Origin: Chloroflexota bacterium | Lineage (GTDB): Bacteria; Chloroflexota; Dormibacteria; Aeolococcales; Aeolococcaceae | NCBI GenBank assembly: GCA_005880985.1 | Contig: VBIQ01000005.1 | Location: 186,001 to 250,000, forward strand | Direction of reading: 5' to 3' | Length of the DNA: 64,000 nt | Shown here: positions 17,225-26,104 of the stretch, piece by piece | Numbering within the stretch: position 1 is the first letter of the stretch | Layout of the letters: every line of letters starts with the position of its first letter | Notes under the pieces: generated by a model | What the model saw: the letters and a program-made list of their open reading frames with translations, nothing else | Told to the model about the DNA's origin: nothing | The model's database searches: none | Program-made: the position numbers and the translations under genes

Positions 17225-18246
17225 ACCGGCCGCAACCCCGCGGTCCCGGTGAGCGGCCGCTCCGCCACCGGCATGCCGAGGTCGGCGAGCATCGCCAGGT
17301 CCCTCTCGGCGCTGCGGCCCAGCGTGGTCAGGTAGTTGCCGACGATCAGTCCGTTGGCCCCCGCCAGCATGCCGTAGGCCTGGAGGTCGCGCAGCACCAG
17401 CTCACGGCCGCCGGCGTAGCGGAGCACCGCGTCCGGCACCACGCAGCGGAGGACGGCGACGCATCGCAGGGCGTCGAGGGGAGCGAGCAGGGGCACCGTG
17501 CCGAGCGGGGTCCCCGGGCGTGGATCGAGGAAGTTGCAGGGGATCTCTCGGGCTCCGAGGCCGGCCAGGGTGAACGCCAGGTCGAGCCGGTCGTCCCACG
17601 TCTCCCCCATGCCGAAGATGCCGCCGCTGCACAGCTCCATCCCCGCGGCGATCACCTTGCGACAGGTGTCGACCCGGTCGTCGAAGCTGTGGGTGGAGCA
17701 GATGCGGGGGAAGAAGCGCGGGCCCGCCTCGAGGTTGTGGTTGTAGCGGTGGATGCCGGCGGCGGCGAGCATCTCCGCCTGCCCGTCCCTGAGCAGCCCC
17801 AGCGACGCCGCCACCTCGATCTCGACCTCGGCGTGGATCGCCGAGGCCGCGGCACAGACCTCACGCATCATCCGCTCGTCCGGCCCGCGCACCGCCACCA
17901 CGATGCAGAACTCGGTGCCGCCGAGCGCCCGCGTCCGGCGCGCGAGGTCGACCAGCGCGGCGGTGGGGAGCATCGGTCGGCGGGCCACGCCGGTGGTGTA
18001 GCGGGCCGACTGCGAGCAGAAGGTGCAGTCCTCCGGGCAGCCGCCGGTCTTGGCGCTGATGATCGATTCGACCTCGACCGCCGGGCCCATCCAGGCCAGC
18101 CGTACGCGGTGGGCGAGACCGAGCAGCTCGGGCAGATGGTCGTCGGCCAACGCCACCAAGCGCTCGGCGAGCGGGCGATCGATGCGGCGGCGGCGGTCGA
18201 TCAGCAGCTCGCCGGCCTCGACCAGCGGAGCGGGTGTCTCGGGCAC
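17221..18246 (-). CDS. bioB: Biotin synthase
   Basis: Radical SAM enzyme inserting sulfur into dethiobiotin. The 341 residues carry the CPEDCTFCSQSARY cluster motif near residue 70 (CxxxCxxC), HRYNHNLEAG, CSGGIFGMGETWDDR and the C-terminal AGANGLIVGNYLTT. The auxiliary cluster ligands appear conserved. GTG at 18246 has TATGCT eight bases upstream. No other biotin gene is in the window. It diverges from an MFS exporter over 33 bases and shares its stop tetranucleotide with the M20 gene. Confidence 0.95.
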   Translation of the reverse strand: MPETPAPLVEAGELLIDRRRRIDRPLAERLVALADDHLPELLGLAHRVRLAWMGPAVEVESIISAKTGGCPEDCTFCSQSARYTTGVARRPMLPTAALVDLARRTRALGGTEFCIVVAVRGPDERMMREVCAAASAIHAEVEIEVAASLGLLRDGQAEMLAAAGIHRYNHNLEAGPRFFPRICSTHSFDDRVDTCRKVIAAGMELCSGGIFGMGETWDDRLDLAFTLAGLGAREIPCNFLDPRPGTPLGTVPLLAPLDALRCVAVLRCVVPDAVLRYAGGRELVLRDLQAYGMLAGANGLIVGNYLTTLGRSAERDLAMLADLGMPVAERPLTGTAGLRPV

Positions 18247-18254
18247 GGCCGCCG

Positions 18255-18260
18255 AGCATA
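18255..18260 (-). promoter_or_regulatory. -10 box of bioB
   Basis: TATGCT lies eight bases before the bioB GTG, suggesting a leaderless transcript. The MFS gene on the other strand has GATACG (18268-18273) six bases before its GTG, so the 33-base gap may serve both genes. Confidence 0.4.
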
Positions 18261-18279
18261 CCGCGAAGATACGGCGGCG

Positions 18280-19566
18280 GTGTCCGCCTCGCGTCGCGCC
18301 CTGAGTATCGTCGGACGCATCAGCGTCGACATCGCGCCACTGCGCGAGTCACGCCCATATCGCGCGCTCTGGATCGGCCAGCTGGTGTCGATGGTGGGCC
18401 GGCAGATCACCGTCGTGGCGGTTCCCTACCAGGTCTACCAGCTCACCCACTCGTCGTTCGCCGTCGGTGCGCTCGGCTTCGTCCAGGTGGTGCCGCTGGT
18501 GGCGGTGTCGCTGGCAGGCGGCGCGGTCGCCGACCGCGTCGACCGCCGCCGGCTGCTGCTGCTCACCCAGGTGCTGCTGGGCGGATGCTCGTCGCTGCTC
18601 GCCGCCGGCGCCCTCCTCGGCACTCCGCCGCTGGGTTTCGTCTACGCGGTGACGGGTGCCGCCGCAGCGGTGTCGGCGATCGACTCGCCGACGCGCGCCG
18701 CGATGATCCCCAACCTGGTCAGCCGGCGGCAGCTGCCCGCGGCGCAGATGCTCAACATCGCCCTCTTCCAGACCAGCCTCATCGCCGGTCCAGCGCTCGC
18801 CGGGCTGGTGCTGTCGCACGCGGGGCTCGGCGCCGCCTACCTGATCGACGTCGCCACCTTCGCCGCCGCGGTCATCGCCCTGCTGATGGTGCCGCCGCAG
18901 CCACCGCGCGGTGAGCGGCGCGAGGCACCGCTGGCCGCCATCGGTCGGGGGCTCGCCTTCATCGCCCGCCAGCCGGCGGTGCTCGGCGGATTCCTCATCG
19001 ACCTGGTGGCGATGATCTTCGGGATGCGGCGGGCGCTCTTCCCGGTACTGGCGGCGACCACCTTCCACGCCGGCGCCGGCGGGCTGGGACTGCTCTTCGC
19101 CGCTCCCGCGGTCGGGGCGGTGGCGGCGGCGCTGAGCTCCGGCTGGCTCTCACGGCGGAGCCGCCTGGGAACGGTGATCGTGGTGTCGGTCGCGGTCTGG
19201 GGCGCGTCGGTGGCCGGCTTCGGCCTGGTCAGCTCGCTCTGGCCGGCGCTGGCGCTGCTCGCCGTCGGCGGGGCCGCCGACACCTACAGCGCCGTCTGCC
19301 GCTCGACCATGCTGCAGACGATCACCCCCGACGAGCTGCGCGGACGGCTGTCCTCGGTCTATTTCATGGTGGTGGTCGGCGGGCCCTATCTCGGCGACAT
19401 CGAGGCGGGCTCGGTCGGCTCGGCGGTCTCCCCTGAAGCATCGATCGTCTCCGGCGGCGCCATCGTGCTGCTGGGAACGGTGGCGGTTGCCGCCGGCTTT
19501 CCCGCGCTGCTGCGCTACCGCCAGCACCCCACCACGACCGAGCATCGGGACACCGAGTCGCGCTGA
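18280..19566 (+). CDS. MFS transporter, EntS-like exporter group
   Basis: A 428-residue major facilitator with 10-12 hydrophobic segments. The segment SRPYRALWIGQLVSMVGRQI and the GGAVADRVDRRRLLL loop after helix 2 match the enterobactin exporter (EntS)/multidrug-like group, and a second half begins near IGRGLAFIARQPAVLGGFL. It ends with a polar tail. GTG at 18280 is the first start after the promoter; the frame is open far upstream only because of antisense coding. Direction of transport is inferred from the family, substrate unknown. Confidence 0.85.
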   Translation: MSASRRALSIVGRISVDIAPLRESRPYRALWIGQLVSMVGRQITVVAVPYQVYQLTHSSFAVGALGFVQVVPLVAVSLAGGAVADRVDRRRLLLLTQVLLGGCSSLLAAGALLGTPPLGFVYAVTGAAAAVSAIDSPTRAAMIPNLVSRRQLPAAQMLNIALFQTSLIAGPALAGLVLSHAGLGAAYLIDVATFAAAVIALLMVPPQPPRGERREAPLAAIGRGLAFIARQPAVLGGFLIDLVAMIFGMRRALFPVLAATTFHAGAGGLGLLFAAPAVGAVAAALSSGWLSRRSRLGTVIVVSVAVWGASVAGFGLVSSLWPALALLAVGGAADTYSAVCRSTMLQTITPDELRGRLSSVYFMVVVGGPYLGDIEAGSVGSAVSPEASIVSGGAIVLLGTVAVAAGFPALLRYRQHPTTTEHRDTESR

Positions 19567-19686
19567 CTCGCCGGATCGCCGCCGAGATCCCGGCCGCGCC
19601 GCTCCGCGGTGCCGTCCGTGTATCGTCGGCGTCCCTGGAGGGGGAGTGGGCCCGCGTTGCGGGCAGCGATGTGGAGGTCGGTTCGG

Positions 19687-20934
19687 GTGAAGCAGCAGGT
19701 CGACGTCCTTCCCCTGGGCGAGACGCCCGAGGTGGGAGCCGTGCCTCAGCGCATGCAGGCGATGGTGGTCCGGCCCGAACGCTACGGCGAGCCCCGTCAG
19801 GCCTTCGCCCTCGAGGAGGTCGAGACCCCGATGCCCGGACGCCACGAGGTGCTCGTCTACGTAATGGCGGCGGGCATCAACTACAACAACGTCTGGGCGG
19901 CGCTGGGAACGCCGGTCGACGTCGTCGCGGCTCGGATGAAGGCGGGCGAGAAGGAGCCGTTCCATGTCGGCGGCAGCGATGCCTCGGGAGTCGTGTGGGC
20001 GGTCGGCGAGGACGTGCACAACGTCCGTGTCGGTGACGAGGTGGTCGTGCACTGCGGCGTCTGGGACGAGGACGACCCGTGGATCGTCGCCGGCAACGAC
20101 CCCATCGTCGCCCCCAGCAACAAGATCTGGGGATACGAGACCAACTGGGGCAGCTTCGCCCAGTTCACCAAGGTGCAGGCTCATCAGTGTCTGCCCCGTC
20201 CGCGTCATCTGTCGTGGGCCGCGTCGGCGGCGTACTGCCTGGTCGGCGCCACCGCCTACCGCATGCTCTGCGGATGGCCGCCGCACACGGTCCGGTCGGG
20301 CGACGTGGTGCTGGTGTGGGGCGGCGCCGGCGGCCTGGGCACGCAGGCGATCCAGATCGCCTGTGCCAAGGGGGCGCGGGCGGTGGCGGTGGTCAGCGAC
20401 GACGAGAAGGGGGAGTACTGCAAGCGGCTGGGCGCCACCGGCTACATCGACCGCCGCAAGTTCGACCACTGGGGCACGCTGCCGGACTGGCGGGACACCA
20501 ACGCCTACGGCGAGTGGGCCGCCAAGGCGCGCACCTTCGGCAAGGCCATCTGGGACGTCCTCGGCGACAAGCGCAATCCCCGCATCGTCTTCGAGCACCC
20601 GGGGGAAACCACCATCCCCACCTCGATCTTCGTCTGCGACAGCGGTGGCATGGTGGTGATCTGCGCCGGGACCAGCGGCTACGAGGCCAGCGTCGACCTG
20701 CGGTACCTCTGGATGCGCCAGAAGCGCCTGCAGGGGTCGCACTTCGCCAACGACGAGCAGGCAGCCGCGCTCAACCGAATGGTGGCCGAGGGGCAGGTCG
20801 ATCCCTGCCTGTCGCGCACCTTCGCCTTCACCGAGGTCGGCGAGGCCCACCAACTCATGTACCGCAACCAGCACCCGGTGGGGAACATGGCGGTGCTGGT
20901 GGGGGCCAAGGCGGCCGACCAGAAGGAGCTGTAG
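19687..20934 (+). CDS. ccr: Crotonyl-CoA carboxylase/reductase
   Basis: NADPH-dependent reductive carboxylation of crotonyl-CoA to ethylmalonyl-CoA, the key step of the ethylmalonyl-CoA pathway and a source of extender units. The 415 residues follow the Ccr pattern: [44 protein letters not shown], the NADPH-binding [14 protein letters not shown], and [20 protein letters not shown], which separates Ccr from ordinary quinone reductases. GTG at 19687 has GGAGGT eight bases upstream; an ATG at 19669 would add six residues but would include that ribosome site. A mutase large subunit lies 2 kb downstream. Confidence 0.94.
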   Translation: MKQQVDVLPLGETPEVGAVPQRMQAMVVRPERYGEPRQAFALEEVETPMPGRHEVLVYVMAAGINYNNVWAALGTPVDVVAARMKAGEKEPFHVGGSDASGVVWAVGEDVHNVRVGDEVVVHCGVWDEDDPWIVAGNDPIVAPSNKIWGYETNWGSFAQFTKVQAHQCLPRPRHLSWAASAAYCLVGATAYRMLCGWPPHTVRSGDVVLVWGGAGGLGTQAIQIACAKGARAVAVVSDDEKGEYCKRLGATGYIDRRKFDHWGTLPDWRDTNAYGEWAAKARTFGKAIWDVLGDKRNPRIVFEHPGETTIPTSIFVCDSGGMVVICAGTSGYEASVDLRYLWMRQKRLQGSHFANDEQAAALNRMVAEGQVDPCLSRTFAFTEVGEAHQLMYRNQHPVGNMAVLVGAKAADQKEL

Positions 20935-21010
20935 GCAGGGCGCTCGGGCCGCCCACCTGTCAATTTCTCTGAAGCCCCGCCCCCGCGGCCGGTCCAGGCC
21001 ATAGAGTCGG

Positions 21011-22093
21011 ATGGTCGGGGACAGCGGGGGGGTGGGGATGCAAGGCACGCTCGTGGCCGCGCCGGTGCAGCCGTCTGCGCTCCGCGCCTCGCTGCTGGCA
21101 TCCCTCGCCCCCAGCTTCGAGCCGCGGCCCTTCTCGTACCGCCGCATGCTCGCCGTCGGCGGGCTGCTTGCCCCGCCGGCGGCGCTGCTCGTCTACGGGA
21201 CGCTGTCGGTCCCGGTCCGCGCTCCGGTGCTGCTGGCGGGAGAGGCCCGCGGCCACTGGCCCGTGGCGGCGCTGGCGGCGCTGGTGGTGGTGGCCGTCGA
21301 CGCCGCGTGGCTGATCGTTCTGCTGCGCCGCCGGGCGGCACCGCCGTCGCCCCGCGCAGCGCTGATGGTCCCGCCGATCCGTCCCGGCCGCGCCTCGCTG
21401 GCGGCGCTGGCGGTGCTGCGACCGGAGCTGGTGCCGTCACGGGTGATCGCGATCACCGCGGCGACCTCGGCGGCGATGCTGGCCGCCGCCGCGGTGATGG
21501 CGTTCCCCCTCTGGGTTATCGCTGCGCTGACGATCGCTCCCTGGCTGCCGCTGCTGTCGGTGGAGGGGCTCGCCAAGTACCAGCACTACGGCTGCCTCGC
21601 GCTCTTCGGCGCCATCACCCTGCTGCAGATCGGCCATCTCGGTGAGCACACCACCCAGGTGAGCCAGCTGCTGATGAGGAGCGGAGACCTCTCGCGCGCC
21701 CGCGGCGTCTTCGGCCAGCTCGACTTCGAGACCGTCCACTTCGTCTGGGACACCGGCATCTGGCTGGGGCTTGGGCTGCTCCTCTACCGGTTCGGCGCGC
21801 GCAATCCCTGGCTCTGGATCTGTTTCGCCGCCGCGAGCCTGCACGAGGTCGAGCACATCTATCTCTTCTCGGTGTATCGCAGCGACCTCGCCTTCTACAC
21901 CCGCGGCGGGCTGGCGGGAGTCATGGGCAGCGGTGGGGTCGTCGGCTCGCCCCTGGGACGCCCCTACCTGCACTTCGCCTACAACGTCTGCGTGGTGATC
22001 CCGATGGTGATCGCCTTCTGGGACCAAAGCCGGCAGGTCCTCGCCGACTCGGTTGCCCGCCTCAGCTCAGGAGTCGCGAGCCAGCGACGCTGA
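21011..22093 (+). CDS. Multi-pass membrane protein with conserved-looking histidine motifs
   Basis: A 360-residue protein I do not recognise. It has roughly seven hydrophobic segments. The second half is rich in His placed near membrane boundaries: QIGHLGEHTTQ, FETVHFVWDTG, SLHEVEHIYLF and GRPYLHFAYN. That spacing resembles a membrane metal or heme site, which is inference. ATG at 21011 sits just after a TAGAGT-like box and may be leaderless; ATG at 21038 is an alternative. It lies between ccr and a convergent gene whose 3' end overlaps by 32 bases. Confidence 0.6.
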   Translation: MVGDSGGVGMQGTLVAAPVQPSALRASLLASLAPSFEPRPFSYRRMLAVGGLLAPPAALLVYGTLSVPVRAPVLLAGEARGHWPVAALAALVVVAVDAAWLIVLLRRRAAPPSPRAALMVPPIRPGRASLAALAVLRPELVPSRVIAITAATSAAMLAAAAVMAFPLWVIAALTIAPWLPLLSVEGLAKYQHYGCLALFGAITLLQIGHLGEHTTQVSQLLMRSGDLSRARGVFGQLDFETVHFVWDTGIWLGLGLLLYRFGARNPWLWICFAAASLHEVEHIYLFSVYRSDLAFYTRGGLAGVMGSGGVVGSPLGRPYLHFAYNVCVVIPMVIAFWDQSRQVLADSVARLSSGVASQRR

Positions 22094-22943
22094 TCCCCGG
22101 AGTTGCCCCGCCGGGGGCCGGCAGGGCATCGGCGGCGAGCGCCCGGCTCAGCCCCTCAACCAGCTGGCCGGTCGGCAGGATGGCGAGCTCGACGCGCCGA
22201 CCGTCGGCAAGCCAGATGATGTCGTCCGGCGAGAGCAGGCGGGCGAGCTCGGTCGCGAGCAGCATCGGTGCGCCCTCGATCACCTGGACGCCGTGATCGA
22301 GGACGTCGCTCGGCCGCAGCCCGAGGTCGACGACCTCGGCGGCACCCGCATCGTGGACTCGCAGCGGGAGGGCGCAGCCCTCACGGTCGGCGTCATGGAG
22401 CGCGTAGACACGACGTCCCGAGACCAGCCCGCTTGCGCCGGCCTCGCTGACCGGCCACAACCGCAGACCGCTAGCGGCGGCGTTGTCCCGCAGCACCGCC
22501 GCCGTCTCCGGCCGGTCACAGATCAGCAGCGCCGCCGCAGCATCCGGCGGCGGCGCCTCGGTGAGTGCGGATTCGTCGAGCAGCCCGGCGATGGCCGCGC
22601 GATGCGGTGCCACCGCGGCGAGGAACTCCTCGAAGCCGAGGGGCAGCGGCCGGGTACGCGGCTGGGAGCGCTCGAGGCGGCGATTCTGCAGGCCGCGTCC
22701 CAGCACCGCGGCTCCGATCGCCACCACGAAGATGATGTACACCGACGTCAGCGCGGTGAACACCAGTCCCAGGGCGAGGAGCACAGCGCCCAGCGCGATC
22801 TGGCCACCTGCAGCAGAAACCTCTGGGCCCTCGAGCAGACCGCAGGTCGCGTAGTACAGTTGGCGAGCGGTGAAGGAGCGCGCCCCGCCCGCGGCACGCT
22901 CGGCGGCATCGAGGAGCAGGCGGTCGTTGACGCGGACCGGCAC
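22062..22943 (-). CDS. Membrane-anchored protein of unknown function with a Toprim-like segment
   Basis: A 293-residue protein. Residues 1-45 are soluble (NDRLLLDAAERAAGG, SFTARQLYYAT), residues 48-83 form two close hydrophobic segments, and the rest is soluble. Around residue 135 ALLICDRPETAAVLRDN, and around 175 RRVYALHDADREGCA, resemble the beta-strand and DxD turn of Toprim domains. I cannot confirm that relation. The 3' end overlaps the convergent upstream membrane gene by 32 bases. It diverges from the mutase gene over 77 bases. Confidence 0.5.
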   Translation of the reverse strand: MPVRVNDRLLLDAAERAAGGARSFTARQLYYATCGLLEGPEVSAAGGQIALGAVLLALGLVFTALTSVYIIFVVAIGAAVLGRGLQNRRLERSQPRTRPLPLGFEEFLAAVAPHRAAIAGLLDESALTEAPPPDAAAALLICDRPETAAVLRDNAAASGLRLWPVSEAGASGLVSGRRVYALHDADREGCALPLRVHDAGAAEVVDLGLRPSDVLDHGVQVIEGAPMLLATELARLLSPDDIIWLADGRRVELAILPTGQLVEGLSRALAADALPAPGGATPGISVAGSRLLS

Positions 22944-23020
22944 CGGCGCAGTCTCGCATCCGCCGGCGCCGACCCGCAGCGCCTCGGCTTCGGACGGTCG
23001 AGTATCCTCGTTCCAGCATC

Positions 23021-24718
23021 ATGATCACCGAGCATCCCGAGGCCGCCCAGGCGGGTGCGATCGAGCGCTATCGCGAGCGCCTGCGGCGCTGGCAGGAGAA
23101 GATCCTCGCGCACGTTCGACGGCGGGGTGAACGCCGCGAGAGCTTCACCACCGGCAGTGGCATCCCCATCGAGCGCCTCTACACCCCGCTGGATCGCGAC
23201 GGGCGGGATCCGCTCGAGCACGAGGGATTCCCCGGCGAGCCGCCCTTCACCCGCGGCATCCAGCCGACCATGTACCGCGGCCGTCTCTGGAGCATCCGCC
23301 AGTACGCCGGCTACGGCACCGCCGCCGACACCAACGCCCGCTTTCGTTTCCTGCTCGCCAACGGCCAGCCGGGTCTGTCGGCGGCCTTCGACCTGCCCAC
23401 CCAGATGGGGATGGACAGCGACGATCCCCGCGCCGCCGGCGAGGTCGGCCAGGTCGGCGTCGCCATCGACTCCCTGTACGACATGGAGCATCTCTTCGAG
23501 GAGATCCCGCTCGACCAGGTGAGCACCTCGATGACCATCAACGCACCGGCACCGGTGCTGGTGGCGATGTACGTCGTCGCCGCCGAGAAGCAGGGCGTTG
23601 CCGCGGCACAGGTGATGGGCACCGCCCAGAACGACGTGCTCAAGGAGATCGTCGCCCGCGGGACGTACATCTACCCCCCCCGCCCGTCACTCCGGCTCGC
23701 CGCCGATCTGATCGCCTATTGCACCCGCACCGCCCAGAAGTTCAACCCCATCTCCATCTCGGGCTACCACATGCGCGAGGCGGGAAGCACCGCGCCCCAG
23801 GAGATGGCCTTCACCATCGCCAACGCCATCGCCTACGTGGAGGCGACAGTCGATCGCGGCGTCGCCGTCGACGACTTCGCTCCCCGCCTGTCGTGGATCT
23901 TCAACACCCACACCGACTTCTTCGAGGAGATCGCCAAGTACCGGGCGCTGCGCCGCCTGTGGGCACGGGTGATGCGCGACCGCTTCGGTGCCAGCAACCC
24001 CCAGTCGCTGATGCTGCGCACCCACACCCAGACCGGCGGCTCGACCCTGACCGCTCAGCAGCCCGAGAACAACATCGTCCGCGCCGCCCTCCAGGCGCTG
24101 GCGGCGGTGCTCGGAGGAGTGCAGTCGCTGGCGCTCTCCTGCTACGACGAGGCGCTCGCCCTGCCGACGGAGAAGGCGCAGCGCATCGCCGTGCGCACCC
24201 AGCAGATCATCGCCGAGGAGATCGGGGTCACCAACACCGTGGATCCTCTGGGCGGCTCCTACTTCGTCGAGTCGCTGACCGACGAGCTCGAGCGCCAGGC
24301 GCAGGTGCTCCTCGACGAGATCGAGCAGCTCGGTGGGGCGGTGCGCTGCATCGAGAGCGGCTGGATGCAGGCGCGGATCGCCGATGAGGCCTACCGCACC
24401 GAGCAGGCGGTGGTGAGCGGTGACAAGGTGGTGGTCGGGGTCAACAAGTACACCGACACCGAGGAGCAGCCGCAGGTGATCTTCAGGCCCGACGAGGGCG
24501 CGATGCGCGACCAGCTCGCGCGGCTGCGCCATCATCGCGAGGCGCGCGATGAGGCAGCCGTGCAGCAGAGCCTCGCCGCTCTCCGCAGCGCAGCGCAGGG
24601 CGACGCCGACCTCATGCCGCCGATCTTCGACGCGGTGCGTGCCTACGCGACCCTGGGCGAGATCTGCGGCGTCATGCGCGAGGTCTTCGGCGAGTACCGC
24701 GCCCCGGCGATGATCTGA
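23021..24718 (+). CDS. Methylmalonyl-CoA mutase-type large subunit (no B12 domain)
   Basis: Adenosylcobalamin-dependent carbon-skeleton mutase, substrate-binding barrel only (565 residues); the cobalamin-binding small subunit is not in this window. Family motifs: TMYRGRLWSIRQYAGYGTA, LSAAFDLPTQMGMDSD, SMTINAPAPV, SISGYHMREAG and TQTGGSTLTAQQPENN. At the positions that tell subfamilies apart, it has Tyr (RQYAG) and Arg (VARGTYIYPP), as in methylmalonyl- and ethylmalonyl-type enzymes, not the Phe/Gln or Ile/Gln of isobutyryl- and 2-hydroxyisobutyryl-CoA mutases. TATCCT lies 12 bases before the ATG. It probably works with the ccr product route. Confidence 0.9.
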   Translation: MITEHPEAAQAGAIERYRERLRRWQEKILAHVRRRGERRESFTTGSGIPIERLYTPLDRDGRDPLEHEGFPGEPPFTRGIQPTMYRGRLWSIRQYAGYGTAADTNARFRFLLANGQPGLSAAFDLPTQMGMDSDDPRAAGEVGQVGVAIDSLYDMEHLFEEIPLDQVSTSMTINAPAPVLVAMYVVAAEKQGVAAAQVMGTAQNDVLKEIVARGTYIYPPRPSLRLAADLIAYCTRTAQKFNPISISGYHMREAGSTAPQEMAFTIANAIAYVEATVDRGVAVDDFAPRLSWIFNTHTDFFEEIAKYRALRRLWARVMRDRFGASNPQSLMLRTHTQTGGSTLTAQQPENNIVRAALQALAAVLGGVQSLALSCYDEALALPTEKAQRIAVRTQQIIAEEIGVTNTVDPLGGSYFVESLTDELERQAQVLLDEIEQLGGAVRCIESGWMQARIADEAYRTEQAVVSGDKVVVGVNKYTDTEEQPQVIFRPDEGAMRDQLARLRHHREARDEAAVQQSLAALRSAAQGDADLMPPIFDAVRAYATLGEICGVMREVFGEYRAPAMI

Positions 24719-24780
24719 GCACGTCGCCACCCCCGGATGCCGCCCCACCGAGAAGGCGCGCCCTGGCGCGCCTCACCGGA

Positions 24781-25227
24781 TTGCCGAGCGGGGTGGTCTT
24801 CCCGCTGGTCATCGGCCTGCTCCTGGTGGTCGGTTTCGTCGGTCTGATCCTTCCCCTCTTCCGCAGCAGCGGAGTGGTCCGCGCCGAGATCACCGGCGAG
24901 ACGCCGGCGGTGGCCAGGGTCGGCGAGCAGACACCACTCGACCTCGCCATCGACAACACCGGTGACGCCCTCATCCGGCCGATCTGCCTGCTGGCCCACT
25001 TCGATCGGGCGGTCGAGGTGGCGTCGGTGGTCTTCCAGGGACTCGACCGGGTCGGCTTCCGCGACGGACGGGCCTGCGGCGGCCAGCTCTCCGGCGGCGA
25101 GCCGATCAACGTCCGAGTGGTGGTGGTGCCGCGCGCGACAGGGGTCGTCGCCATCACCCTGGCCGCCGGCCGGGGGGCACAGCCCATCGGGCCGGTGGTC
25201 CACCGCTCCATGACGGTCGGCCCCTGA
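24781..25227 (+). CDS. Single-pass membrane protein with Ig-like outer domain, unknown function
   Basis: About 148 residues: one N-terminal hydrophobic helix (GVVFPLVIGLLLVVGFVGLI) and a beta-rich domain with alternating hydrophobics (PLDLAIDNTGDALIRPICLL, then INVRVVVVPRATG) that resembles CARDB/Ig-like folds. TTG at 24781 is the best start I can see, but the frame is open back to the mutase stop, so the protein may start further upstream with a Pro/Arg-rich cytoplasmic stretch. It follows the mutase gene in the same direction. Confidence 0.5.
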   Translation: MPSGVVFPLVIGLLLVVGFVGLILPLFRSSGVVRAEITGETPAVARVGEQTPLDLAIDNTGDALIRPICLLAHFDRAVEVASVVFQGLDRVGFRDGRACGGQLSGGEPINVRVVVVPRATGVVAITLAAGRGAQPIGPVVHRSMTVGP

Positions 25228-25294
25228 CCGGGCGGCGTCACGCGAGACGACCCGCGCCACGGCGGCCTGCTCCAGCGTGCTGGAATGTGTCCGC

Positions 25295-26104
25295 ATGAGC
25301 GTCGCGTCCCGGTCCCCCGTCGTCCCGCGCCCGGCGGCGACGGTGGTGCTGCTTCGTGATCACCCGGACGGTGGCGTCGAGGTGTACCTGCTGCGGCGCC
25401 CGGGGCGGAGCAGCTTTGCTCCCCATGCCTTCGTCTTCCCCGGCGGCGCCGTCGACGCCGCCGATGGTGACGACGAGCTCCTCGGGCTGGCTCCGGGCTT
25501 CGACCCCGAGACGGCGCGAACGCGGATGCAGCTCGACAGCGGCGAGAGGGGACGACGCACCTGCGCCGCCCACCACGTGGCCGCGGTGCGCGAGGTGTTC
25601 GAGGAGGCCGGAGTCCTGCTCGGCCGTGATGCCGACGGCGGCGAGCTCGCACCCGGCGACGCGGAGCGGCTTGCCGCCGCCCGCCGCGATCTGCTCGCGG
25701 GAACGGCATTCGCCCCGGTGCTGGTGCGCCATCGCCTCCAGCTGGCGCCCGAGGTGCTGGTCTACGTCGCCCACTTCATCACCCCGGCGATGGCGCCCAA
25801 GCGCTTCGACACCCGCTTCTTCCTCGCCCGGGCGCCGCTGGTTCAGGCCGCGGCGGTGCACCCCGGCGAGGCGACCGAGGGCGGCTGGTATCCGCCGGGC
25901 GAGCTCAGCGAGCGGCATCGCGGCGACCTGACCGCCCTGATGCCGCCGACCCGCATCATCTGCAACGAGCTGGCCGAGCACGCGTCGGTCGATGCCGCGC
26001 TCCGCGATCTCGGCACCCGTCCCGTCAGCGCCGTGCTCTTCGCTCCGGCGGACGTCAGCGCCGGGCGTCTCCCCGAGCGCCTGCCGGGACCGGCACCGGG
26101 ATGA
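25295..26104 (+). CDS. NUDIX hydrolase, NUDT19/NUDT8-like (possible acyl-CoA diphosphatase)
   Basis: The 269-residue protein begins with AATVVLLRDHPDGGVEVYLL and FAPHAFVFPGGAVDAAD, has an insertion, then the catalytic helix AVREVFEEAGVLL (REx2EE). The split Nudix box with an insertion between strand and helix is typical of the NUDT19 group, which hydrolyses CoA and acyl-CoA. ATG at 25295 is preferred over an in-frame start 18 bases earlier. It is the first gene of an operon with ATGA overlaps to a metallo-beta-lactamase-fold hydrolase and a GYD protein. Confidence 0.85.
   Translation: MSVASRSPVVPRPAATVVLLRDHPDGGVEVYLLRRPGRSSFAPHAFVFPGGAVDAADGDDELLGLAPGFDPETARTRMQLDSGERGRRTCAAHHVAAVREVFEEAGVLLGRDADGGELAPGDAERLAAARRDLLAGTAFAPVLVRHRLQLAPEVLVYVAHFITPAMAPKRFDTRFFLARAPLVQAAAVHPGEATEGGWYPPGELSERHRGDLTALMPPTRIICNELAEHASVDAALRDLGTRPVSAVLFAPADVSAGRLPERLPGPAPG

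Noticed and set aside
16729-18279. Long N-terminal extension of the MFS frame
   Set aside because: It lies antisense to bioB and out of frame with the M20 gene. The transporter helices begin after 18280.
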